Origin: Xanthobacteraceae bacterium
Lineage (GTDB): Bacteria > Pseudomonadota > Alphaproteobacteria > Rhizobiales > Xanthobacteraceae
Direction: 5' to 3'
DNA: 9,848 nt
NCBI GenBank assembly: GCA_030043175.1
Contig: JASHYD010001322.1
Location: forward strand, 1-9,848
The notes beneath the pieces are model-generated. The model saw only the letters and a list, made by a program, of their open reading frames with translations. It made no database searches and was not told the DNA's origin. Below, in pieces: positions 1 through 5,814 of this stretch; the first letter of the stretch is position 1; every line of letters begins with the position of its first letter. Made by a program: the position numbers and the translations under genes.

Positions 1-45
1 GCCGTCCGGCTCAACCCGAATTACGCCGGGACATGCCGCGCGTAA
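1..45 (+). CDS. Possible 3' end of an upstream gene (TPR-like tail)
   Basis: Reading frame 1 is open from the window edge to a TAA at 43-45 and gives 14 residues, AVRLNPNYAGTCRA. The stretch RLNPNYA is typical of a helix turn in tetratricopeptide repeats, such as those at the C-terminus of alphaproteobacterial adenylate cyclase/TPR proteins. So little is present that the match could be chance, and the reading frame stops in mid-repeat. If real, it is the tail of a gene ending about 120 bases before the penicillin-binding protein, in the same direction. Confidence 0.25.
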   Translation, partial: AVRLNPNYAGTCRA

Positions 46-1276
46 GTCGCACGCCGCCCGCCGATCAAGTCTGCGAGAGCGAGCAACCCATCTGCGCAGA
101 TCGCCGTTTAGACCGTGGTTTCGTGGCTCAGCAGGGGCCCCGATTGCGCCGGAGTTCGGTTTCGCTCGATGCCGGAAGAACTTACCGAAACCCCACACCC
201 CGGCAACAGCGGCATCGAGCCGTCCCGCAGCGCGCGATACGAGGAAGGCCAAAGTCTCGCGGTGGGACGCGCCTTCGTCGGCGCTGTTCGCGCCGATCTG
301 GTGGCACTTTTGCGCCGCCTGGGCCGCGCGCTTCGATCAGCCGGCAAAGGAGCGCAACGACCCGCACCTGGCCGCCGAAGGCGGTCTCGCGGCGCGGTCG
401 TGCGCGTCGTCGCCGGGCTCGCCAAGGCGATCGTGATTGTCGCTGTGCTTGGCTCGCTGGTAGCAGCGGGCGCGATGCTTTGGGCGCTGCACGATTTTCC
501 GACGGAAAAACCTGTCGGCGACAACAACGAATCGTCACTCATCCTCGAGGCGGCGAATGGCGAAACGCTTGGACGCGTAGGCCCGCTCAAGTTAGCCGAC
601 GCTGCGCGAACGGATTTTCCCGACGACCTTGTGAAGGCCGTCGTCAGCATCGAGGATCGACACTTCTTCGACCATCCGGGCTTCGATCCTCAAGGCGTTC
701 TCAGGGCGCTGCAACGCAATATCGCCGCCGGGACGATCGTCGAAGGCGGCAGCACAATTACCCAGCAGCTCGTGAAGATGCGCTTTCTTGGGCATGAGCG
801 CACGTTGCTACACAAGCTCCGCGAAGCGCTGGCGGCAGTGTGGCTCGATGCGCAACTCGGCAAGGATGAGATCCTCACGCGTTATCTCAACAGCGTCTTT
901 CTTGGGAACGGCGCCTATGGCATGTTCGCGGCTGCCCGGCTCTATTTCAGCAAGGACCTGTCCAAGCTGACGCTGCCCGAAGCAGCGATGCTGGCCGGCC
1001 TGATCCGGGCGCCCTCGCGCGACAACCCGTTGCAGAACCTGGAAGCTGCACAGGCGCGGGCCGCGGTCGTGATCGAGGCGATGCGCGAGAACGGCGCGAT
1101 AGATGCGAGGACCGCCGAGGACGCAGCGGCGCAGCCGGCACTCCTGCATCTCTCAGAGCAGGCATTGCCAGCGACCACCTGGTTTGCGGGCTGGGTCGCC
1201 AAAGACGCCACCAAGGTTATCGGCAAGGGAAACATGCGGCTGCGCACGACACTGATGCCGGCTCTGCAGAAGCTGG

Positions 1277-1279
1277 CCC
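1277..1279 (+). other. Frameshift site in the penicillin-binding protein (one extra C)
   Basis: In frame 1 the sequence reads LQKLARAGRRRRSRQ, an Arg-rich nonsense translation. Dropping one C from the CCC run gives LQKLAEQVVADVLAK and joins the downstream frame, which is open to 2602. The break lies between the glycosyltransferase and transpeptidase domains. All catalytic motifs on both sides are intact, so the event is recent or an artefact. Confidence 0.9.
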
Positions 1280-2314
1280 GAGCAGGTCGTCGCCGACGTT
1301 CTCGCCAAGGACGGCGCCGAACGCCGCGCCTCCCAGGCAGCCCTCGTTGCCATGCGCCCCGATGGCGCGGTCCTCGCGATGGTGGGCGGGCGCGACTACG
1401 CGGCAAGCCAGTTCAACCGCGCGGTCGACGCCCAACGACAGCCCGGCTCCGCCTTCAAGCTGTTCGTCTACTTCGCGGCCTTGCGCAAAGGGCTCACACC
1501 CAACGACACCATCGACGCAGGCCCCGTCGACATCAAGGGGTGGCATCCGCAGAATTTTGACGAGCGCCGCTATGGCCGTATGACGCTCGCCGAGGCATTC
1601 GCCAAATCAATCAACACAGCAGCCGCGCGGCTCGCCCAGCAGGTGGGTTTGAACCGGGTCATCGCTGCTGCCCGAGACCTCGGCGTTACTGCTCCGCTTC
1701 CTGCGGTCCCAAGCCTGGCTCTTGGAACAGCGGAGATAAACCTGCTCGAACTCACTGCGGCCTATGCTGCGGTAAAGGCCGACAAAATGCCGATCAAACC
1801 GTGGGGCGTTACGGTATTCGGTGCGGGGCGGCAGACGCCCCTTCAGTCGATGGGGCCGCCCATTGGCGGGACGCAGTCCTTGCAGCCCTATCAGAAGCCT
1901 CTGATCGAATTGATGCTTGGCGTGTTGCGCAACGGCACCGGGCGTGCGGCCGCGCTCGACGGTTTTGCGGCCGGCAAGACTGGCACCAGCCAGAACTATG
2001 GTGACGCCTGGTTCATCGGCTTTAACGACTCGTTGGTCGCAGGCGTCTGGGTCGGAAATGATGATCATACCCCGATGAAGCGCGTCACCGGCGGTTCGCT
2101 ACCCGCCGCAATCTGGAAGCGCTTCATGAGCGAAGCTGCGACCACCATGATCCGAACCCAGCAGCCCGCGGCGGAAGCAAAGCAGCCCACGGTTGTAGCA
2201 TCCCCACAGTCCACCGCGGAGGCCTCCTCGAAACAGCCGGCGGCGGATGCATCCCCGAACGCAGCGACCTCCTTCACGCAGTCCCCGGGCAACCAAGCTG
2301 CCGGGGCTCCTCGC

Positions 2315-2599
2315 TGTGACTATGAGGCTTGTGCGCGCACCTATCAGTCGTTCCACGCATCGGATTGCACCTATCAGCCCTTCAGCGGCGCTCCGCGCCG
2401 GTTGTGCGAAAAGAACCCGTCACCGCAGAGCGCCGCAACGCCGTTTGCACAAAATTCGTCTGCGCCGCCATTGTTAGGTCAGCCGTCCAGCAAGCCGCAG
2501 TGCAACATTGACGTCTGCGGCCGTTTCTACAGCTCGTTCGATCCGACCGATTGCACCTATCGGCCGTTCGGCGGCGGCCCGCGTCAGGTCTGCACCAGA
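2315..2599 (+). repeat. Duplicated 33-residue four-Cys module (BA14K-like) at the PBP C-terminus
   Basis: Two copies, 2315-2413 and 2501-2599, each encode 33 residues with identical cysteine spacing (positions 1, 6, 18, 31) and a shared core: Y-x-S-F, then D-C-T-Y-x-P-F-x-G-x-P-R, then C. The second copy ends directly before the stop codon. The layout resembles the BA14K family C-terminus (C-A-x-R-Y-x-S-Y-D-P...T-Y...G...C) seen in secreted alphaproteobacterial proteins. The four cysteines could form two disulfides in the periplasm. The role on a penicillin-binding protein is unknown; a wall- or partner-binding module is a guess. Confidence 0.75.
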
Positions 2600-2602
2600 T
2601 AG

Positions 2603-3172
2603 TTCGTCAGTTAGCGCGGGTTGCTTCAGTTTGAATCAAATTTCGTGGCATCGCCCGCGAAGGTGAACGATCGAGTAGCCTCGGCACAGCTGGCATACCT
2701 GGGTCCCCGGTCAGCCGGGCGATGATACGCGAGAGGCCGGCACGGAGAAGGAGCGCGGCACTGGCGCTGCACGCCCAATTCCGATTCAACTCTGAAAAAT
2801 GGACGTCCGCCTCGATTCGCACGGTCTTGACAAACGAGGAAACGCGTTGCTCCAGAACTGCCCGGCAAAGCCGGCGAGCTGACAAGACGACTGGCCCAAT
2901 CAAGCAGTGAACAGCAAAACGCGACACGCGCACCGCGGACATGCAGGATCCGACGCGGTGATTTGGGTCGCCCTGAAGATTCTGATCCGATCGCCAAGCG
3001 CAGTTCTTTGCAATCGCCGCATTATGGAAACACACGATCGTGAATCACGCAGGTTTGTGCGCTTCGTGAGCGTCAGCGCAGCAACCCTCGCCGGCATCAA
3101 TCCGTTTACCTTGGCGAACCGCGGTAGTTAATTATCGAAGATCGATCCTGTTTTGAGTTAGGAGAACTCGAT
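2603..3172. other. Gene-poor stretch, nothing firmly recognised
   Basis: About 570 bases separate the penicillin-binding protein from the next supported gene. Open frames exist on both strands (for example 2607-3035 minus and 2722-2910 plus), but they are Arg/Ser/Pro-rich, lack ribosome binding sites and show no family motif. Two short hairpins occur, at 2706-2719 (five-base stem) and 2863-2875 (five-base stem, AAA loop); neither has a T run. A 35-codon frame at 3024-3131 contains SRRFVRF followed by a mildly hydrophobic run, loosely like a truncated twin-arginine signal, but it has no ribosome binding site and stops at once. Confidence 0.5.
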
Positions 3173-3325
3173 ATGACACCTCTCTTGTGGTATTTTCCTT
3201 TGATTGTCTTTTTCGGGATGTGTGACGTCATAATATCAGCGCGAGAAGAACAAATAGCGAAACGGGTGCCTCAAGCAGCATACGGAAAGCTAGAATTCTC
3301 ATCCAGAAAAAAGCTTCCAAACTAA
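3173..3325 (+). CDS. 50-residue membrane micro-protein of unknown function
   Basis: Not a recognised family. A clear Shine-Dalgarno AGGAG at 3160-3164 sits eight bases before ATG 3173, one of the best ribosome binding sites in the window, and this decides the start. The product has a hydrophobic N-terminal segment (about residues 4-21, LLWYFPLIVFFGMCDVII) followed by a charged tail (SAREEQIAKR...SSRKKLPN), the topology of a single-span protein with a cytoplasmic basic tail or an uncleaved signal anchor. There is no typical signal peptidase site. Base composition is more AT-rich than the neighbours, which may point to foreign origin. A very weak EcfG-like promoter (CGAAC-N16-CGAA, beginning near 3115) lies upstream, with two mismatches in its -10. 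It stands alone on its strand, with no evident operon partner. Confidence 0.6.
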   Translation: MTPLLWYFPLIVFFGMCDVIISAREEQIAKRVPQAAYGKLEFSSRKKLPN

Positions 3326-3660
3326 GCTCCGGCAGAGCGCAACAATTGTGTACGCATACGTCGCACGATGGAATCGTTGGCACGCCTGTCCGGTTGGAGA
3401 AGAGCTAAATGATAAACAAGATGGCGCTAAAGAGCGAGCTACGGACTGCATGCGGCTCGCGGGAGTCGCGATTGGCCGCGATGTAGCGGGCCATTATCGC
3501 TTGAGTGGCGAAAACTATCTACTCCCGGTCGACGGTCGAACTAATTCTTGCGGCGACAAACGCGTAAGGTCACAATTTCGATATTACATATAGCGACGCT
3601 TCGTCCACCGAGTCATATTTGCACAGGAGCAAGGGTGCCGATTAGCCACGGCACCAATAG
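3326..3660. other. Gene-poor stretch between the micro-protein and the BrkB remnant
   Basis: An open frame at 3348-3593 (plus, GTG start, 81 codons) begins without a ribosome binding site and resembles no family I know; its mixed composition does not exclude a degraded gene. A 25-codon frame starting at ATG 3409 has GGAGAAG upstream but is too short to support. A minus-strand reading at about 3613-3690 gives a hydrophobic peptide (VLGLILIMLLVPWLIGTLAP) running to a TGA, but no start codon precedes it before a stop. It may be another displaced gene fragment. Confidence 0.4.
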
Positions 3661-3894
3661 CATAATCAGAATCAAGCCGAGGACGCCACCCAGGCCACGA
3701 CGTACGGCTCGCTTGGGGCCGTTGTCGGCCTCATGATCTGGCTATGGCTGTCGACGATCATCGTCCTGGTCGGCGCGGAGCTTGACGCCGAAATGGAGCA
3801 CCAGACGGCGCGGGACACCACGACCGGGCTATCCGAGCCATTGGGTACGCATGGTGCCACAGTGGCCGATACCGTGGGCGGCGCGCAGCATTAG
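3661..3894 (+). pseudogene. C-terminal remnant of a YihY/BrkB-family membrane protein
   Basis: The frame opens after a TAG at 3658-3660 and runs 77 codons to TAG 3892-3894. The recognisable part starts at about 3691 with TYGSLGAVVGLMIWLWLSTI, continues as IVLVGAELDAEMEHQTARDT and ends GLSEP...DTVGGAQH. This is the last transmembrane helix and cytoplasmic tail of YihY/virulence factor BrkB proteins (historically called ribonuclease BN), where the motif YGSLGA...GAELNAE is strongly conserved. The usual protein is about 300 residues with six membrane spans, so roughly the N-terminal three quarters is missing. No start codon or ribosome binding site is present, and the sequence left of about 3690 does not continue the family. 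It is a dead fragment beside another scrambled gene. Confidence 0.75.
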
Positions 3895-3912
3895 AATCAT
3901 CCATCGACGGTC

Positions 3913-4007
3913 GAGAACATGGTGTGCATGGTCCTCGACGACATAGTCCTCGATTGGGCTGCCATCAGCGCGGCGTTGGGCGCGGTTCCACGTAAACGTT
4001 CGCCATG
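3913..4007 (-). pseudogene. Inverted N-terminal half of a small conserved hypothetical protein
   Basis: On the minus strand a strong Shine-Dalgarno (GAGGAGAGG) precedes ATG at 4007-4005. It reads MANVYVEPRP, then a frameshift (about two bases missing), then RADGSPIEDYVVEDHAHHVL. From memory this is the N-terminal half of a short (about 70 residue) hydrophilic protein common in Bradyrhizobium, somewhat like DUF2188 proteins; the family name is not certain. Normally this half is followed by a segment like GTFKTKxEAIxxAK. Here that segment is found on the opposite strand, immediately to the right (4026-4130). As it stands, translation stops after 13 codons. Confidence 0.65.
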
Positions 4008-4025
4008 ATCCTCTCCTCGGCCCGT

Positions 4026-4130
4026 CTCGGCACTTTCAAAACCAAACACGAAGCGATCGACCGGGCGAAAAATCAGGGCAATACTCCCCACGTCGCTCGC
4101 GTCCGGCACCTGAAGAATTCCGAAGACTGC
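4026..4130 (+). pseudogene. C-terminal half of the same small conserved hypothetical protein
   Basis: Plus-strand codons from 4026 read LGTFKTKHEAIDRAKNQG and then NTPHVARVRHL, the expected continuation of the minus-strand half at 3913-4007. Joining the two at the shared Leu codon gives HHVLGTFKTKHEA with the frame kept. After RHL the family usually ends with a short DKK-P-DHW tail; here the reading drifts into KNSEDC, and shifting frame gives RIPKTAS, suggesting a further small deletion. The open frame runs on to 4370, but the extra part is probably not native. An ATG at 4005 opens this frame by chance, as the reverse complement of the partner's start region. Confidence 0.65.
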
Positions 4131-4573
4131 TTCCTTGCCCTCGGAAACGACGGTGAGTTTGACCCGAACTTTCTGAAAGTAAATACCGCCTCGGCGACGT
4201 CACCTGTGCGAAGACAGTTTGATCCGCCCGATATTCGGCTCCCGTGTTTCCATCGCCCACTTTTGCAAGAAATTTCTCGGGATCAAACGAGTCCCTTCCT
4301 CTCTTTTTCTTTTCTTCAAACGCCTCCGCCTATTCTTGCTCATAAGGTTATCTCGCCGCACAACGCATGATGAACTTCTCGTCCTAGCCTGGATTTAATC
4401 AAAAGGTCGCCCCTACCTCGTGCATCGCGTGACAGCGGGGTGACCACAAGGGTCGACCCTACATGGTACGGGCATCCGCGCGCCAACGAGACCACAAAGG
4501 GGATGTAAGGCTTGCGGCCGAACGCGAACTCACGACCGTCAGCGAATTCACGGTCAATTTCCCGTTATGTCAA
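4131..4573. other. Gene-poor stretch upstream of the small hydrophilic gene
   Basis: No supported gene. The plus frame continuing from the pseudogene runs to 4370 with Ser/Pro/Phe-rich content that looks non-coding. A minus-strand reading across about 4110-4190 (KVRVKLTVVSEGKEAVFGIL) looks protein-like but has no start or family match. A perfect 12-base palindrome lies at 4449-4460, and an imperfect tandem repeat (GCGAAYTCACG...GTCA) at 4524-4556. Confidence 0.45.
4449..4460. repeat. Perfect 12-base palindrome AGGGTCGACCCT
   Basis: The 12 bases equal their own reverse complement. The palindrome sits about 115 bases before the candidate promoter at 4574 and has no gene over it. It could be an operator half-site pair or simply a chance GC-rich palindrome. 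Confidence 0.4.
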
Positions 4574-4598
4574 AGAACTTGACGCACAGTTCCGCGTT
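4574..4598 (+). promoter_or_regulatory. Possible EcfG (general stress sigma factor) promoter
   Basis: The site reads AGAAC, 16 bases, CGTT. The alphaproteobacterial EcfG consensus is GGAAC-N16/17-CGTT, so there is one mismatch in the -35 and none in the -10. The -10 lies 71 bases before the GTG start at 4670, a plausible distance. It is weaker than the sites at 7678 and 9355, but it precedes a small hydrophilic protein of the kind often under general stress control. Confidence 0.45.
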
Positions 4599-4669
4599 GG
4601 ATCGGCGCTAGCCGGCGGCCGTGCGCCCCGGCTCATCAGTTCACTATCAATGAACGCCCGGAGGATGCC

Positions 4670-4924
4670 GTGGCTAATCGAAACGTGCGCGGGAAGCTAG
4701 AAAACGACCCACACCGGGATATGAGTCACGTGCCTGGTACCTACAATCCCGGAAACCAAGCAGGAAAAGACGTGCAGGGCGGCGGGCAACGCCCCGCCGA
4801 TGAGCCGGGAGGCTCGTTCCTGGGAAAGGGGGAAGGCAGTAAGAGACCTAAGATGAATCCTCGGCAAACTGGCACGCCGGGCGAGAAAGCTAAGCAAGCC
4901 ACTCAGCAAAGTCAGAAGCGTTGA
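4670..4924 (+). CDS. Small hydrophilic, probably disordered conserved hypothetical protein
   Basis: 84 residues starting at GTG, chosen because GGAGG at 4660-4664 sits five bases upstream and no other in-frame start is near. The product is rich in Gly, Lys, Gln, Pro, Asn and Arg and has no hydrophobic segment or cysteine. It contains DMSHVPGTYNPGNQAGK at residues 17-33, a motif I associate with small uncharacterised alphaproteobacterial proteins, then a Gly/Gln-rich middle and a basic tail ending KQATQQSQKR. Composition suggests a soluble, intrinsically disordered cytoplasmic protein, perhaps protective in stress like other small Gly/Lys-rich hydrophilins. That role is inference, supported only by the EcfG-like site at 4574-4598. 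It is a single gene: the collagen-like lipoprotein starts 188 bases further on, probably with its own promoter. Confidence 0.7.
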   Translation: MANRNVRGKLENDPHRDMSHVPGTYNPGNQAGKDVQGGGQRPADEPGGSFLGKGEGSKRPKMNPRQTGTPGEKAKQATQQSQKR

Positions 4925-5014
4925 AGCCACGCAAACGCAGGCTGCCGCCATAGGGGGCACGGGCGACCGCGCAGCGAAGCCCGCCACGTGGGACTGCCGG
5001 CCGTCGCTCAGCTT

Positions 5015-5041
5015 GCCCTTGCGGGGGGCCTCGCAAAGGGC
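5015..5041. terminator. GC-rich hairpin between two genes, possible terminator
   Basis: GCCCTTGCG pairs with CGCAAAGGGC across an eight-base loop, with one bulged A. It lies between the stop of the small hydrophilic gene (4924) and the start of the lipoprotein (5113). No T run follows on either strand, so intrinsic termination is uncertain. Confidence 0.3.
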
Positions 5042-5112
5042 TGGTACCACTAAACATGATCCCGCATGCCCACATTTCGGATGCCTTACGCTAAACCTGG
5101 GAGTTAGGCGAA

Positions 5113-5691
5113 ATGCAAATTCGATTTCTAACGTCGGGGTGTTTGCTGCTCTTATTGGTGTTTACCGGATGTGATCGCGGGCCCGCCCCGGTGGGCGAGC
5201 AAGGACCAGCGGGGCCGCAGGGTGTTGCCGGACAGCAGGGGCCCGTCGGACCACAAGGGCCACCGGGCCCGCCGGGTCCAATGGGCCCTCAGGGAGACGC
5301 AGGATTGCAAGGGCCAGCTGGTCCTCAAGGTATGAGGGGTGAGGCTGGTCCTGCTGGTGCCGTTGGTCCTCCGGGTCCTAAAGGCGATGCTGGCGAAATG
5401 GGGCCGCCCGGTCCCACGGGAACGCGAGGTGAAGCGGGTCCGGCCGGGCCGCCAGGTCCGACGGGCGCCAAGGGTGACACTGGCGACACGGGCCAAGCAA
5501 TGCCCCCAGGACCCGCGGGTAATTCGAATCTGCGCGCGTTTGACATGGGTGGTGAGAGTGCCGCCTGTGAGGCTGATGAAGTTCTGGTTTCTGCTATCTG
5601 CAAGGCTCCGAGCGGCGCACCGATATTACAAGATGGGAAGGTTATCTGCTCCGGCGCGTCGGGGATCGTGGGACTTTGCATGCGACGCTAG
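5113..5691 (+). CDS. Collagen-like (Gly-X-Y repeat) lipoprotein
   Basis: 192 residues. The N-terminus [20 protein letters not shown] is a lipoprotein signal with Cys20 as the lipidated residue (lipobox VFTGC; Phe at -3 is less usual than Leu). Residues 28-129 are 34 uninterrupted Gly-X-Y triplets rich in GPP, GPQ, GPA, GEA and GDT, the pattern of bacterial collagen-like proteins that form trimeric triple helices. The remaining 60 or so residues form a compact tail with four cysteines (near 154, 164, 180 and 189) ending GLCMRR, which may be a trimerisation or capping domain. The likely location is a membrane-anchored stalk in the periplasm or on the surface. GGAG near 5100 precedes ATG 5113. 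The two-part build (anchor, collagen rod, tail) argues against a chance repeat. The biological role is unknown; surface attachment or envelope spacing is plausible. Confidence 0.85.
   Translation: MQIRFLTSGCLLLLLVFTGCDRGPAPVGEQGPAGPQGVAGQQGPVGPQGPPGPPGPMGPQGDAGLQGPAGPQGMRGEAGPAGAVGPPGPKGDAGEMGPPGPTGTRGEAGPAGPPGPTGAKGDTGDTGQAMPPGPAGNSNLRAFDMGGESAACEADEVLVSAICKAPSGAPILQDGKVICSGASGIVGLCMRR
5194..5499 (+). repeat. Collagen-like Gly-X-Y repeat tract (34 triplets)
   Basis: 306 bases encode 34 consecutive Gly-X-Y triplets without a break. Codons vary (GGG, GGT, GGC, GGA for Gly), so the tract is maintained at protein level rather than being a recent DNA expansion. Proline fills many X positions. 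Lys, Glu, Asp, Arg and Thr provide charge pairs that can stabilise a triple helix without hydroxyproline. Confidence 0.9.
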
Positions 5692-5814
5692 TTAAGCCAA
5701 GAAGGCAAGAGCATGATGGGAACCGCGCCTGACCGCGGAGCAACGCCGCGCGCTCGCCATTTCGGCGACCGGGGGCTGTGCGGCGCAAGACCGTCAGGCT
5801 GACGGCGTACGACC

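Larger units (their letters stand above)
169..2602 (+). pseudogene. Class A (bifunctional) penicillin-binding protein, frameshifted
   Basis: Membrane-anchored enzyme that polymerises lipid II into glycan strands and cross-links the peptides in the periplasm. After correcting one frameshift the product is about 810 residues. Residues 1-85 are cytoplasmic and Arg-rich, with a membrane anchor at about 86-107. The glycosyltransferase (GT51) domain shows the catalytic EDRHFFDHPG motif (Glu162), GGSTITQQ, and the segment KDEILTRYLN...GNGAYG. The transpeptidase has SAFK (Ser427 nucleophile), SIN (480-482) and KTG (603-605). A Pro/Ala/Ser/Gln linker leads to two Cys-rich modules. An extra C in the CCC at 1277-1279 shifts frame 1 to frame 2. 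Without it the reading continues as LAEQVVADVLAKDG, then the transpeptidase. ATG 169 is chosen; GTG 115 in the same frame is the alternative. As it stands, translation from 169 ends at 1560 without transpeptidase motifs, and an internal ATG at 1352 could give a transpeptidase-only piece lacking an anchor. It may be a true mutation or a sequencing error. Family assignment is secure; the exact paralogue is not. Confidence 0.9.

Noticed and set aside
2607..3035. 142-codon minus-strand frame after the penicillin-binding protein
   Set aside because: No ribosome binding site, no recognisable motif, uneven composition, and overlapping open frames on the other strand are equally good.
3024..3131. 35-codon frame with SRRFVRF resembling a twin-arginine signal
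   Set aside because: No ribosome binding site, only a partial Tat motif, and an immediate stop with no mature domain.
3613..3690. Hydrophobic minus-strand peptide ending LIGTLAPVQI before a TGA
   Set aside because: No start codon before an upstream stop, and its upstream part is the antisense of the BrkB remnant; kept only as a hint of rearrangement.
3912..4029. Possible invertible phase-variation switch
   Set aside because: The inverted repeats are only five bases, no recombinase is nearby, and the gene carries extra indels, so an old inversion scar is more likely.
4110..4190. Protein-like minus-strand reading KVRVKLTVVSEGKEAVFGIL
   Set aside because: No start or ribosome binding site; its left part is antisense to the recognised plus-strand fragment HVARVRHL.
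5339..5695. Overlapping 118-codon plus-strand frame inside the collagen-like gene, and matching minus-strand frames
   Set aside because: These are shadows created by the GC-rich Gly-X-Y repeat; the translations are Arg/Val- or Pro-rich without ribosome binding sites. The lipoprotein frame has signal peptide, repeat and start context.
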